Source: an uncultured Chitinophagaceae bacterium (lineage in GTDB: Bacteria; Bacteroidota; Bacteroidia; Chitinophagales; Chitinophagaceae). Taken from it: DNA of 64,000 bases. The translations under genes and the position numbers were made by a program. Shown here piece after piece: positions 51,281-60,546 of the stretch (within the stretch, counting starts at the first letter, position 1; each line of letters opens with the position of its first letter). The notes under the pieces are model-generated. The model was given only the letters and a program-made list of their open reading frames with translations. It was not told where the DNA came from and did no database searches. Where the stretch lies: contig CALCII010000011.1 of assembly GCA_937907395.1 (NCBI GenBank), positions 310,001 to 374,000 on the forward strand. Direction: 5' to 3'.

Positions 51281-51721
51281 ATGCCCAACAACCAATTTAA
51301 AAAAGGCGAACTCTACAGCTTCATGACCGGTAAAGCAAGTACGGCTATTGCACGCCGTTTGCAAAAAAATCTGAAGCAGGCAGGCATTGATATCACAGTG
51401 GAACAATGGAGCGTGCTCTATCATCTGTGGAAAAGCGATGGGCTCAGTCAGCAACAGTTATGCGAAGCCACATTCCGTGATAAACCCAGTATTACAAGAT
51501 TAGTCGACAATCTGGAAAAACTGAAACTGGTAAAACGGGTGGCCAGCAAGAGTGACCGCCGCATAAACCAGGTGTTTCTCACCGAAGCAGGAAAGGAATT
51601 AGACGAAAAGACGATGACCGTTGCCAACGACACACTCAATGAAGCACTCACCGGTGTGCCGGCCGATCGGGTGGAAGTGTGTAAAGCTGTGTTGCAGATT
51701 GTGTATGACAATCTGAAATAA
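51281..51721 (+). CDS. MarR family regulator of fatty-acid oxidation
   Basis: 146 residues. GIDITVEQWSVLYHLWKSDG, then LSQQQLCEATFRDKPSITRL, VDNLEKLKLVKRVASKSDRR and the wing QVFLTEAGKELDEK give the full winged helix. Fifty-six bases downstream lies an acyl-CoA dehydrogenase, so it likely controls fatty-acid breakdown (inference from pairing). It is divergent from the radical SAM gene. Confidence 0.92.
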   Translation: MPNNQFKKGELYSFMTGKASTAIARRLQKNLKQAGIDITVEQWSVLYHLWKSDGLSQQQLCEATFRDKPSITRLVDNLEKLKLVKRVASKSDRRINQVFLTEAGKELDEKTMTVANDTLNEALTGVPADRVEVCKAVLQIVYDNLK

Positions 51722-51777
51722 GAATCCATAAACATTATTGTCGTAATAACTTTTTTAATCGAATTAAACTTGTCACT

Positions 51778-53568
51778 ATGAGTACTGCACAAACAATGCA
51801 ATTATTAAAAGGTGGTGAATGGCTCATCAAAGCCAGCACTCCGCAGGATGCCTTTATTCCTGAAGATTTTAACGAAGAACAACAGATGGTGAAAGATATG
51901 TGTGCCACTTTTCTGGACACAGAAGTGTTACCCATTGTTGCCCGTATCGATAAAATGGAACCCGGCTTAATGCCTTCGCTCATGGACAAAGCAGGTGAGC
52001 AAGGTTTATTGGGCACTTCTGCTCCTGAAGAATTCGGCGGACTGGGTAAAGATTTTATTACATCTACTTTGGTTAACGAATCATTAGGCGGCGGTTACTC
52101 TTTTTCAGTTGCTGTAGCTGCTCATACAGGTATTGGTACATTGCCTATTCTATATTTCGGTACACCCGAACAAAAGGCAAAATATATTCCCAAACTGGCC
52201 AGCGGTGAATGGAAAGGCGCATACGGACTAACGGAGCCGAATAGTGGCAGTGATGCATTGGGCGCCAAAACAACAGCCAAACTGAGTGAAGATGGCAAGT
52301 ATTACATCCTGAACGGACAAAAATGCTGGATCACCAATGGTGGTTTTGCAGATGTATATACCGTGTTTGCAAAGATTGATGGAAAGGAATTCACCGGCTT
52401 TATTGTAGAACGTGGCATGGAAGGATTTACACAGGGCCCCGAAGAACATAAAATGGGTATCAAAGGATCTTCTACCGTGCAGTTGTATTTCCAGGATTGT
52501 AAAGTGCCCGTAGAAAATGTATTGGGCGAAATTGGTAAGGGACATGTGATCGCTTTTAACATTCTCAACATCGGACGGTTGAAGTTGTCGGCTGCGGCAC
52601 TGGGTGGTTCCAAACGTGCATTGAATACAACACTCACCTACGCACAAACACGGGAGCAGTTCAAACAACCCATCATCAACTTTGGTGCCATTCAACATAA
52701 ACTTGCAGAAGTAGCAACCCGTATCTGGGTAGGCGAAACTGCTTTGTACCGCACGGCAAAATGGATTGATGAAAAGGAACAGGAATTATTAGCTGCCGGT
52801 AAACCTTTTAATGAAGCACTGTTAGGAGCTGCTGAGGAATATGCCATTGAATGTGCCATGTTGAAAGTGGATGGCAGCGAAGTGCTGGATCTTACAGTGG
52901 ACGAAGGGGTACAGATTCATGGAGGTAATGGTTTCAGCGATGAATATGATATTTCCAGGGCTTACAGAGACAGCCGCATCAATCGTATTTACGAAGGAAC
53001 GAATGAAATCAATCGCCTGCTTACTGTTGATATGGTATTGAAACGTGCCATGAAAGGCCGTCTTGACTTGATGGGTCCTGCCATGAGTGTGTCGAAAGAG
53101 CTCATGAGCATTCCCGATTTTGGCAGCGATGATGATACACCTTTTGCTAAAGAGTTTAAAGCCATTGCCAATTTCAAAAAAGCCATTCTTCTCACCGCAG
53201 GTGCTGCTGTTCAGAAGCTGATGATGAAGATTGAACAGGAACAGGAAATCCTGATGAACATTGCAGATATGGCCATTCAAACCTTTAATGCAGAAAGCGC
53301 TTTACTGCGTGCAGCCAAGCTGGTGGAAGCCAGGGGTGAAGCTGCCTGCCAGTTTGAACTGGATATGATGCGTATTTACCTTTACGATGCGGCTGATCGT
53401 ATCAATAAATATGGAAAAGATGCGATCAATGCATTTGCCGATGGTGATGAACACAAGATGATGTTGCTTGGATTGAAACGGTTCACGAAGGTGGAACCAT
53501 TTAATAGCAAAGAAGCACGCCGGCGCATTGTAGCGAAACTTCGCAACGACGGCCGCTATCCGCTCTAA
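51778..53568 (+). CDS. Acyl-CoA dehydrogenase, long form
   Basis: 596 residues. The ACAD core has MPSLMDKAGEQGLLGTSAPE, AYGLTEPNSGSDALGAKT (flavin/substrate motif), NGQKCWITNGGFADVYTVFA, QIHGGNGFSDEYDISRAYRD and RINRIYEGTNEINRLLTV. A ~180-residue C-terminal extension is typical of the long (VLCAD-like) class. It oxidises acyl-CoA to enoyl-CoA in beta-oxidation. It is preceded by MarR and followed by a strong terminator, but other beta-oxidation genes are not adjacent. Confidence 0.95.
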   Translation: MSTAQTMQLLKGGEWLIKASTPQDAFIPEDFNEEQQMVKDMCATFLDTEVLPIVARIDKMEPGLMPSLMDKAGEQGLLGTSAPEEFGGLGKDFITSTLVNESLGGGYSFSVAVAAHTGIGTLPILYFGTPEQKAKYIPKLASGEWKGAYGLTEPNSGSDALGAKTTAKLSEDGKYYILNGQKCWITNGGFADVYTVFAKIDGKEFTGFIVERGMEGFTQGPEEHKMGIKGSSTVQLYFQDCKVPVENVLGEIGKGHVIAFNILNIGRLKLSAAALGGSKRALNTTLTYAQTREQFKQPIINFGAIQHKLAEVATRIWVGETALYRTAKWIDEKEQELLAAGKPFNEALLGAAEEYAIECAMLKVDGSEVLDLTVDEGVQIHGGNGFSDEYDISRAYRDSRINRIYEGTNEINRLLTVDMVLKRAMKGRLDLMGPAMSVSKELMSIPDFGSDDDTPFAKEFKAIANFKKAILLTAGAAVQKLMMKIEQEQEILMNIADMAIQTFNAESALLRAAKLVEARGEAACQFELDMMRIYLYDAADRINKYGKDAINAFADGDEHKMMLLGLKRFTKVEPFNSKEARRRIVAKLRNDGRYPL

Positions 53569-53594
53569 GCAATTTTGAAAACCAGCCATAAATG

Positions 53595-53630
53595 AAAATC
53601 CTTTGCCTAATTTGCAAAGGATTTTTTATT
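53595..53630 (+). terminator. Terminator of the acyl-CoA dehydrogenase gene
   Basis: 12-bp perfect stem AAAATCCTTTGC / GCAAAGGATTTT with a seven-base loop and T run, 26 bp after the stop and just before the amidase start. Confidence 0.92.
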
Positions 53631-53636
53631 GAAAGT

Positions 53637-55367
53637 ATGAAGCACATCTGTTCTCTCACCATATTACTATTGCTCACTTATTGTACAACAGCTCAACAGC
53701 TGTTTCTGAAACTGGTCACGCCCAACAAAAACCAAACGGTGGTCACTGCTGCCAAACAATATATAACAGGCACTACTTGTAAAGAATGTACAGTGCAATT
53801 AAATGAACAGCCGGTAAAAGTATGGCCAACCGGTGCATTTGCAGCAGAACTGAACCTGGCCCCCGGCGATACCAGTGTACAACTTACAGCAACCGATACT
53901 AAAGGGAATAAAACAACACAGAAATTATTTTTCAGTTATAAACTTCCTGTAAAAGAAACCGCTGTTACCGGTAAAACAGTTGCTTACTGGCGAATAGAAC
54001 CTGCCGGAAATTTGTATGTAAAACCCGGAGATCGGTTACGGATGACCGTTAAAACCATGCCGGGGGCAGTAGTGAAGCTGGAGAATGGATTTGAACTGAA
54101 AGAAATCCCCGTGAAAGACAGTACCGGTGTGGCGGGTATCCATAAAGGGGAATATATTGTTGCTGAAGAAGATGAGCTGTTTACCAATGATCCGAAAATA
54201 CTGAAGCTGACTGTGCAGCTGAATGAGCAGGATCAAATAGAAGCCACAACCCGTAATAAGTATGCCATGATGCAACCGGTATTGCTGGAAACTCAGGGAT
54301 TGCTTCCGTATTTGTTGGTGGGACTTGGTGAAGACCGGCTGGGTGGCATCAAGATTGGTTATCTTGATTCGCTGGTAAAGCTATATGCAGTAAGTAAAGT
54401 GGGAGATAAATATTGTGTTAGGCTTAGCAAGCACCGGCAGGCATATATTGAAGAGGAACATGTAAGAATAGCTGCAACTCCGTTATATACTCCTTCTGTA
54501 ATTACAGGTAATATGCGTGTGTGGGGGGATAGTGCAAATGATTATGTTTCATTGCAGGTGGGTGAACGATTACCTTATCAATCTTTTCAGCTGGTGAATC
54601 CGTCAAGAATTGTTGTGGATGTGTTTGGTGCAACAGCCAATACCAACTGGATTACACAAATGACTTCAGCTTCGGAAATTAAAAATGTAACCTATGAACA
54701 AACAGAAGATGATATCTTTCGTATCACGATCGAGTTGAAGCATCAACAGCATTGGGGGTATGCTATTTATTATAACGGTAATACATTGGTGGTGCGGGTG
54801 AAACATCAACCATCAAGTTTACTGCTGAAAGATCTTATAATTGGGGTGGATGCCGGTCATGGTGGAGATAATAAAGGTGCTTTTGGTATAACAGGGGTTA
54901 TGGAAAAAGATCTCACATTGGTTCTGGCAAAATTGCTGAAACAGCTACTGGAAGCAGAAGGGGCAACCGTAATTATGTCACGTACAAAGGATACATCCTT
55001 CGATAATCATGATCGTTATAACTTCTTTAAAGCAGCAAATCCAGACTTGTTGGTGAGTATACACCTCAACAGCAGCGCCGATCCCATCCGTACGAAAGGA
55101 GTAAGTACATATTATAAACATATTGGTTATCGTTCACTTACCCTGTCTGTATTGAAACAAATGACGGGCATGGGTTTGACGGAATATGGGAATGTAGGGA
55201 ATTTCAATTTTCTGCTCAATGGGTTTACAGAGTTTCCGAATGTACTGGTGGAAACATTGTTCATCAGCCACCCGGAAGATGAGGCTAATGTACTTAATCC
55301 CGACTATCAAAGAAAACTCGCCGAACAAATTTTAGCCGGCATCAGGGCCTGGCTGGAGCAGCAGTAA
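53637..55367 (+). CDS. N-acetylmuramoyl-L-alanine amidase
   Basis: 576 residues from ATG 53637, with a signal peptide (HICSLTILLLLTYCTTAQ). The middle shows an AMIN-like beta domain (LPYQSFQLVNPSRIVVDVFG). The C-terminal Amidase_3 domain carries IIGVDAGHGGDNKGAFG (zinc His), MEKDLTLVLAKLL (zinc Glu), DLLVSIHLNSSAD (zinc His) and LVETLFISHPEDE (catalytic Glu). It cleaves the stem peptide from MurNAc in peptidoglycan during cell separation. The first ~130 residues are an extra Ig-like domain (LFLKLVTPNKNQTVV). It follows the terminator of the previous gene. Confidence 0.92.
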   Translation: MKHICSLTILLLLTYCTTAQQLFLKLVTPNKNQTVVTAAKQYITGTTCKECTVQLNEQPVKVWPTGAFAAELNLAPGDTSVQLTATDTKGNKTTQKLFFSYKLPVKETAVTGKTVAYWRIEPAGNLYVKPGDRLRMTVKTMPGAVVKLENGFELKEIPVKDSTGVAGIHKGEYIVAEEDELFTNDPKILKLTVQLNEQDQIEATTRNKYAMMQPVLLETQGLLPYLLVGLGEDRLGGIKIGYLDSLVKLYAVSKVGDKYCVRLSKHRQAYIEEEHVRIAATPLYTPSVITGNMRVWGDSANDYVSLQVGERLPYQSFQLVNPSRIVVDVFGATANTNWITQMTSASEIKNVTYEQTEDDIFRITIELKHQQHWGYAIYYNGNTLVVRVKHQPSSLLLKDLIIGVDAGHGGDNKGAFGITGVMEKDLTLVLAKLLKQLLEAEGATVIMSRTKDTSFDNHDRYNFFKAANPDLLVSIHLNSSADPIRTKGVSTYYKHIGYRSLTLSVLKQMTGMGLTEYGNVGNFNFLLNGFTEFPNVLVETLFISHPEDEANVLNPDYQRKLAEQILAGIRAWLEQQ

Positions 55368-55402
55368 ATAGTATCTCTGCCGGGCAATCATCATTGAATC
55401 GT

Positions 55403-57952
55403 TCAGTTGTTTTTTCTTTTCAGCCATTTTTCCAGTTCCACTGCTACAAAAACCAGGGACGAAATACCAATTGCAAGTATAAGTTCACCGGCTGTAAGCG
55501 GTTGTGTATTGAAAAATTTGTTGAATACAGGAACGTATATAGTACAAAGTTGCAAAATGAATGTGAGCAATACGGCACCCAGCAGTAGTTGATTGCTGAA
55601 TAAGCCCTGACTGAACAGGGATTCCCGTTCACTGCGAATGGCCAATACATGCCACATTTGGGAAAGACATAATACAGTGAACACGATTGTTTGCCAATGC
55701 TCATTGTTTGTATAAATCTCAAATGCTTGTGTTGCCAGCGTAAGCAATCCGATCAGAAAACCAACCCAGATGATATGATACCCCATTCCTCCCGAGAAAA
55801 TACTTTCGCCGGAAGATCTTGGAGAACGATTCATTATTTGTTTTTCTTCCGGTTCGGCAGCAAGTGCCAATGCGGGAAATCCATCAGTAACCAGGTTGAT
55901 CCATAAGATATGAATCGGCAGTAACGGAATTGGTAAGCCCACAAGAGGTGCCAGCATAATGCTCCAGATTTCGGCACTGTTACCGGTCATAATATACTTG
56001 ATAAACTTGCGGATGTTGTCGAAGATTCTCCGTCCTTCACGTACAGCTTTTACAATTGTTGCAAAATTGTCGTCCAGCAGAATCATATGTGCAGCTTCTT
56101 TTGATACATCGGTTCCGGTGATTCCCATTGCCACACCAATATTTGCTTTTTTCAATGCAGGGGCATCATTCACGCCATCACCTGTCATTGACACAAAGTG
56201 ATTTTTTTTCTGAAGTGTTTTTACAATATCAAGTTTTTGCTCCGGGCTAACACGGGCATACACACGTATCTGTTCCACTTCATCTGCAAACTCCTCTTTG
56301 CTCCGGTTTGTGAGGTCAGACCCGGTGATGACTTTATCGTGTTTGTTTTGAAGAATCCCGATTTCACGTGCAATGACTTCTGCTGTTACAGGGTGATCTC
56401 CTGTGATCATCACGGTACGGATGCCTGCTGTATTGCATTCCTTGATAGCGGCTTTTACTTCAGGCCTTGGCGGGTCAATCATGGCAGCTAAACCAATGCA
56501 CTGGAGTCCGCTTTCAATTGCTGCTGTATCAGAAAGTTCTGGCATGGTCGCTGTCCATTTCATTCCATAAGCTATCACACGCATGCCTTGCTGTGCAAAC
56601 TGAATGGACCGGGAGAGGACAAGCTCATCTGCAGGTGTAGTGGATCGGTAAAGTACCGACTCTGTAGCACCTTTAGTTATAATCAGGTATTGATTGTCGG
56701 CAGCGTGGATAGTGGTCATACATTTTCTGTCACTGTCAAATGGTATTTCTGCTACACGTGGAAACGACGAGCTGATCGGGAGAGGATAAATGCCTTGTTT
56801 TATGGCGTAATCAACGAGGGCAATTTCTGTGGGATCACCGGTGTATTCTCCGTTTGAGATGACCACATCCTGGTTCAGTAGCATTGCCCTGAATAGTGGG
56901 TTCTCTTCTGCCGGCTGATTTGCATCCGGTTGCCAGGTTTCCATCACTGTCATTTTATTTTGTGTTAATGTCCCTGTTTTATCGGTGCAGATATAGGTGA
57001 CACTTCCCAGCGACTCAACGGCATGCAGCCTTCTTGCGAGTGCATTGTTTTTTGCTAACCGTTTGGCGCCAAACGCAAGAGCAATTGTAATGACTGCCGG
57101 CAGTGCTTCGGGGATAGCTGCTACAGCCAGTGATAATGCTGTCAGCAGCATCTTCAACCAATCTTCTCCCTGCAGGTAACCAACGAGAAACAGAAGGGCA
57201 CACAGTAGTAAAATGAAAACGGATAGTTTCTTGCTGAAATCTGTCATGCGAACTTGTAAAGGAGTGGCGCTTTCCTTTTCCTGGAGCATACGTGCAATTT
57301 GTCCAAGTTCCGTATTCATGCCGGTAGCCACAACCACACCTTTTCCCCTTCCGTATGTTACATATGTACCTTTAAATGCCATGTTCACCCTGTCGCCGAT
57401 GGTCAGATTGTCTTCATGTAATTCCCGAGTGATTTTTTCAACATTATGACTTTCACCTGTTAAACTTGCTTCATCAATCTTTAATGAATGACTCTCTGTC
57501 AACCGCAGATCTGCCGGAACAATATTGCCAGCTTCAATTACAACCAGATCTCCCGGAACCAGTTCGGAGGCAGGAATAGAAATTTGTTGTCCGTTTCTTA
57601 TGACAGTAGCATTGGGGGCAGACATTTTTTTCAGGCTGTCCATGGCTTTTTCAGCACGATACTCCTGAATGAAACCAATAACGGCATTCAGAATAACAAT
57701 TGCAACAATCACAATGGTATCTTTCATGTCGCCAATTAACCCGCTGATAACAGCTGCTGTAAGAAGTACCAGTATCATGACATCGAAAAACTGACGCACA
57801 AACATGACAACAGGCGATTTCTTTTTTGCTTCCTTTAAAACATTAGGACCATATTCATTTAAGCGGATGGATGCTGCAAGATCAGTGATGCCGTTTTCAC
57901 TGCTCCCTGTGAGATGTAACACTTCGTTTACCGGAAGTAAATGCCAGTTCAT
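55403..57952 (-). CDS. Ca2+-type cation-transporting P-type ATPase
   Basis: 849 residues. EYGPNVLKEAKKKSPVVMFV opens the cation N-terminal domain. LKIDEASLTGESHNVEKI, DKTGTLTQNKMTVME (phosphorylation Asp), MTGDGVNDAPALKKANIGVA and IPEALPAVITIALAFGAKRL (membrane ion-site motif, PEA instead of PEG) follow. Six C-terminal helices include ILWINLVTDGFPALALAAEP. The overall pattern is the SERCA/PMR1-like class, pumping Ca2+ or Mn2+ out of the cytoplasm. It stands alone and is convergent with the amidase gene. Confidence 0.94.
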   Translation of the reverse strand: MNWHLLPVNEVLHLTGSSENGITDLAASIRLNEYGPNVLKEAKKKSPVVMFVRQFFDVMILVLLTAAVISGLIGDMKDTIVIVAIVILNAVIGFIQEYRAEKAMDSLKKMSAPNATVIRNGQQISIPASELVPGDLVVIEAGNIVPADLRLTESHSLKIDEASLTGESHNVEKITRELHEDNLTIGDRVNMAFKGTYVTYGRGKGVVVATGMNTELGQIARMLQEKESATPLQVRMTDFSKKLSVFILLLCALLFLVGYLQGEDWLKMLLTALSLAVAAIPEALPAVITIALAFGAKRLAKNNALARRLHAVESLGSVTYICTDKTGTLTQNKMTVMETWQPDANQPAEENPLFRAMLLNQDVVISNGEYTGDPTEIALVDYAIKQGIYPLPISSSFPRVAEIPFDSDRKCMTTIHAADNQYLIITKGATESVLYRSTTPADELVLSRSIQFAQQGMRVIAYGMKWTATMPELSDTAAIESGLQCIGLAAMIDPPRPEVKAAIKECNTAGIRTVMITGDHPVTAEVIAREIGILQNKHDKVITGSDLTNRSKEEFADEVEQIRVYARVSPEQKLDIVKTLQKKNHFVSMTGDGVNDAPALKKANIGVAMGITGTDVSKEAAHMILLDDNFATIVKAVREGRRIFDNIRKFIKYIMTGNSAEIWSIMLAPLVGLPIPLLPIHILWINLVTDGFPALALAAEPEEKQIMNRSPRSSGESIFSGGMGYHIIWVGFLIGLLTLATQAFEIYTNNEHWQTIVFTVLCLSQMWHVLAIRSERESLFSQGLFSNQLLLGAVLLTFILQLCTIYVPVFNKFFNTQPLTAGELILAIGISSLVFVAVELEKWLKRKNN

Positions 57953-58077
57953 AAAAAGAGAGTTGAAAGATGCCTGAAGTTAGTCACAACGACGCACTTC
58001 AACAAGGATCAGGCGTTAAGAGATCTGTTTATACAATCAGATTCGTTAATTAATTCGCATCTTTCACCAAATAACAC

Positions 58078-58085
58078 TATCTTTG
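58078..58085 (+). promoter_or_regulatory. -7 box of the RRM gene
   Basis: TATCTTTG at 58078-58085 is about 130 bp before the RRM start, so the leader would be roughly 120 bases. This accounts for most of the 262-bp gap after the Ca-type ATPase start. Confidence 0.5.
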
Positions 58086-58214
58086 CATCGTTATTTTGAG
58101 TTATACAGTATTTGTAAGTGAATTGTCTTTTCTGCTACGCATAGTCTGCTAATAGTTAGTCTTCTTTACGCCTCGTATTTTCTCAGATTTTTAATCAATG
58201 TTAAAATAATTGAC

Positions 58215-58511
58215 ATGAACATTTATGTTTCAAACTTAAGCTTCAACGTAACTGATGACGACTTAAGAGGATTTTTTGAAAGCTATGGTGAAGTATCCAG
58301 CGCTAAAGTAATTAACGACAAAATCACAGGCCGCAGCCGTGGGTTCGGTTTTGTTGAAATGAGTGATGATGCAGCTGCTAAAACAGCAATCTCTGAACTC
58401 GATGGTGGTACAGTAGAAGGTCGTGCTATCCGTGTAAGCGAAGCAAAACCTCGTGAAGAACGTAGCAACAACAACCGTTCTTTCGGTAACAAAAGCTACA
58501 GCCGTTACTAA
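58215..58511 (+). CDS. RRM-type RNA-binding protein
   Basis: 98 residues. One RRM: MNIYVSNLSFNVTDDDLRGF (RNP2) and RSRGFGFVEMSDDAAAKTAI (RNP1), then DGGTVEGRAIRVSEAKPREE and a Ser/Asn-rich basic tail ending SYSRY. Such single-RRM proteins bind AU-rich RNA and act as chaperones in cold or stress responses in Bacteroidota. The long leader is compatible with temperature or self-regulation. It has a strong terminator. Confidence 0.94.
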   Translation: MNIYVSNLSFNVTDDDLRGFFESYGEVSSAKVINDKITGRSRGFGFVEMSDDAAAKTAISELDGGTVEGRAIRVSEAKPREERSNNNRSFGNKSYSRY

Positions 58512-58528
58512 TCGGTCACAACACTTTG

Positions 58529-58560
58529 AAAAGCCGCTCAACTGAGCGGCTTTTGTTTTT
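58529..58560 (+). terminator. Terminator of the RRM gene
   Basis: AAAAGCCGCTC / GAGCGGCTTTT with an AACT loop and T-rich tail, 17 bp after the stop. Confidence 0.93.
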
Positions 58561-58578
58561 TATGCCTGTCAAACAAAA

Positions 58579-58586
58579 TACATTTG
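58579..58586 (+). promoter_or_regulatory. -7 box of the AhpD-like gene
   Basis: TACATTTG, 14 bp before the ATG at 58601. It supports that start over the in-frame ATG at 58562. Confidence 0.55.
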
Positions 58587-58600
58587 CAAAAAAAGCCGCT

Positions 58601-58948
58601 ATGAGTAATCTTGTAAAAGACTTCAACGACTACCGCACCAAAATGAACGAAGTGATTCTGAGCAAGGATAACCTCGTAATCAAACGTCTCTGGAACCTTG
58701 ATACAAATACCTATGCCGAAGGTGCTCTTTCCACCCAAACCAAAGAAATGCTGGGGCTGGTGGCCAGTATGGTACTTCGCTGTGACGATTGTATCAAATA
58801 CCATCTGGGCAAGTGCCATGAACTGGGGGTTACCACAGATCAGATGTATGAAATCTTTGCAGTAGCCAATATTGTGGGCGGCACCATCGTAATCCCTCAT
58901 ACCCGCCGGGCTGCTGAATATTGGGAGGAACTTCAGTCAATGGCATGA
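58601..58948 (+). CDS. Carboxymuconolactone decarboxylase/AhpD-like protein
   Basis: 115 residues from ATG 58601 (MSNLVKDFNDYRTKMNEVIL). The AhpD-type CxxC site is present in LRCDDCIKYHLGKCHELGVT, with the preceding LVASMVLRC and the conserved His of KYHLGKC. It fits the small-domain peroxidase-like branch with redox cysteines rather than true decarboxylases. It is followed 73 bp later by KorB. Function in oxidative stress is inferred from the CxxC motif. Confidence 0.9.
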   Translation: MSNLVKDFNDYRTKMNEVILSKDNLVIKRLWNLDTNTYAEGALSTQTKEMLGLVASMVLRCDDCIKYHLGKCHELGVTTDQMYEIFAVANIVGGTIVIPHTRRAAEYWEELQSMA

Positions 58949-58996
58949 TTGTCGTCAACCTTCAATTTTTCTGTGTTTCAACAGTATTTCTTTTAG

Positions 58997-59004
58997 TAAA
59001 TTTG
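58997..59004 (+). promoter_or_regulatory. -7 box of korB
   Basis: TAAATTTG, 17 bp before the ATG at 59022. A TTTC at 58976-58979 could be a weak -33 element. Confidence 0.5.
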
Positions 59005-59021
59005 GCACCTAATTGATAAAT

Positions 59022-60053
59022 ATGAGCGACGTAACAATTGCCCCGGCCCTCACTTCAAAGGATTTCCAAACCGACCAGGAAGTACGCTGGTGTCCCGGTT
59101 GTGGTGACTATTCCATCCTGGCGCAGGTACAAAAAATTATGCCCGGTCTTGGTATTCCCCGTGAAAATATTGCGATTATCAGCGGTATCGGCTGCAGCAG
59201 CCGGTTCCCTTACTATATGAATACCTACGGTATGCACTCGATCCATGGCCGTGCTACAGCAATTGCCAGTGGTTTGAAAGCTGCCCGTCCCGAGCTGAGT
59301 GTATGGGTGGTAACCGGCGACGGTGATAGTTTAAGTATTGGCGGCAACCATACCATTCACCTGCTTCGCCGCAATTTTGATGTGAATGTGCTTCTTTTCA
59401 ACAACCAGATCTATGGTTTAACTAAAGGACAATACTCGCCCACTTCCGAAGAAAAGAAAGTAACCAAGAGTACTCCGTTTGGTAGCCTGGATCATCCGTT
59501 TAACCCGCTGGCGCTGGCCATGGGTGCCGATGCTACGTTTATTGCACGCAGCATGGACCGTGATCCCAAACACCTGCAGGAAATGCTCATCAGGGCCAAT
59601 AACCATAAAGGATCTTCGTTCCTTGAAATCTACCAGAACTGTAACATCTTTAACGATGGTGCCTTCGAAATTTTTACAGAAAAAGGAACCAAGCCCGAAG
59701 AAACATTGTTCCTCCAACAGGGACAACCATTGGTGTTTGGTGCCACACAGAACAAAGGAATCAAGCTCGATGGTTTCAAACCGGTAGTGGTGAACCTCGA
59801 TGAAGGCCATAGCAAAGATGATTTGTGGATTCACGATGATCATGATTTCTACAAAGCCCAGATCCTGGTTCGTATGTTTGATGATCCGAATAAAGACGGA
59901 CACCTACCTCGTCCGTTTGGTGTGTTCTATGAAACAGAACGTCCTTGTTACGAAGAAATGATGAAACTGCAGATTGAAGACATCATTGCTTCCAAAGGAA
60001 AAGGTAATCTTGATAAATTACTCCGTGGAAATGAAGTGTGGGAAATCCATTAA
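59022..60053 (+). CDS. korB: 2-oxoacid:ferredoxin oxidoreductase beta subunit
   Basis: 343 residues from ATG 59022. The thiamine-diphosphate signature is CPGCGDYSILAQV, GDGDSLSIGGNHTIHLLRRN and NNQIYGLTKGQYSPTSEEKK. The [4Fe-4S] cysteine pattern CPGC is retained. With an alpha subunit (KorA) it converts 2-oxoglutarate (or another oxoacid) plus CoA and ferredoxin to succinyl-CoA. The alpha gene, normally adjacent, is not in the flanking sequence. Its own promoter and terminator make it a single-gene unit. Confidence 0.95.
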   Translation: MSDVTIAPALTSKDFQTDQEVRWCPGCGDYSILAQVQKIMPGLGIPRENIAIISGIGCSSRFPYYMNTYGMHSIHGRATAIASGLKAARPELSVWVVTGDGDSLSIGGNHTIHLLRRNFDVNVLLFNNQIYGLTKGQYSPTSEEKKVTKSTPFGSLDHPFNPLALAMGADATFIARSMDRDPKHLQEMLIRANNHKGSSFLEIYQNCNIFNDGAFEIFTEKGTKPEETLFLQQGQPLVFGATQNKGIKLDGFKPVVVNLDEGHSKDDLWIHDDHDFYKAQILVRMFDDPNKDGHLPRPFGVFYETERPCYEEMMKLQIEDIIASKGKGNLDKLLRGNEVWEIH

Positions 60054-60073
60054 TCTCAACTGAAATAATAGAG

Positions 60074-60102
60074 AAGGTGATACGAAAGTGTCACCTTTTT
60101 TT
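60074..60102 (+). terminator. Terminator of korB
   Basis: AAGGTGATA / TGTCACCTT stem (9 bp with one G-U pair), six-base loop, seven T. Confidence 0.9.
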
Positions 60103-60139
60103 ATACAGAATTTAATTTCAAAAATAGAACGAAGTCTCT

Positions 60140-60540
60140 TGTCACACTGAGCCTGTCGAAGTGAAAAAGGATTCGAATTCTATTAACCCGCCTTCGACAG
60201 GCTCGGGCTGACAATACGTTTTATTTGAAGAAAGAATTTTATACTAAAAACGAAGAGCTTTGTCATGTTGAGCTCGTCGAAACAGACAAAGATTCGAATT
60301 CCATCACCACGCCTTTGATTCTTCAATACTTCAGGACAGGCTCGCTCAGGATGACAGTTCGTTTTAATTTGAAGAAGGAAATTTAAAGTAAAACGAAATG
60401 CTTTGTCATGCTGAGCCCGTCGAAGCAGATAAAGATTCTAGTTTTATTAACCCGCCTTCGACTCGCTCAGGCTGACAATACGTTTTAAATTGAAAACGAA
60501 ATCCTTTGTCATGTTGAGCCCGTCGAAACAGACAACGATT
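60140..60540. repeat. REP-like array, three and a half copies
   Basis: Copies at 60140-60213, 60261-60356 and 60403-60477, and a half copy at 60507-60540 cut off by the next gene. The left end is TGTCATGCTGAGCCCGTCGA or variants and the right end GCTCAGGCTGACA. Interiors share AAAGATTCGAATTC. Spacers carry ACGTTTTATTTGAAGAA-like sequence. The array fills the gap between korB and a minus-strand membrane gene (60103-60546), with no gene inside. Confidence 0.9.
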
Positions 60541-60546
60541 CACAAA

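Noticed and set aside
50120..51454. Radical SAM protein with a ~100-residue N-terminal extension
   Set aside because: The extra part reads antisense through the MarR gene and begins at TTG; ATG 51151 gives the normal family opening.
53607..53614. -7 box before the amidase
   Set aside because: CTAATTTG lies in the terminator loop and lacks one T of TAnnTTTG, so the hairpin explains it better.
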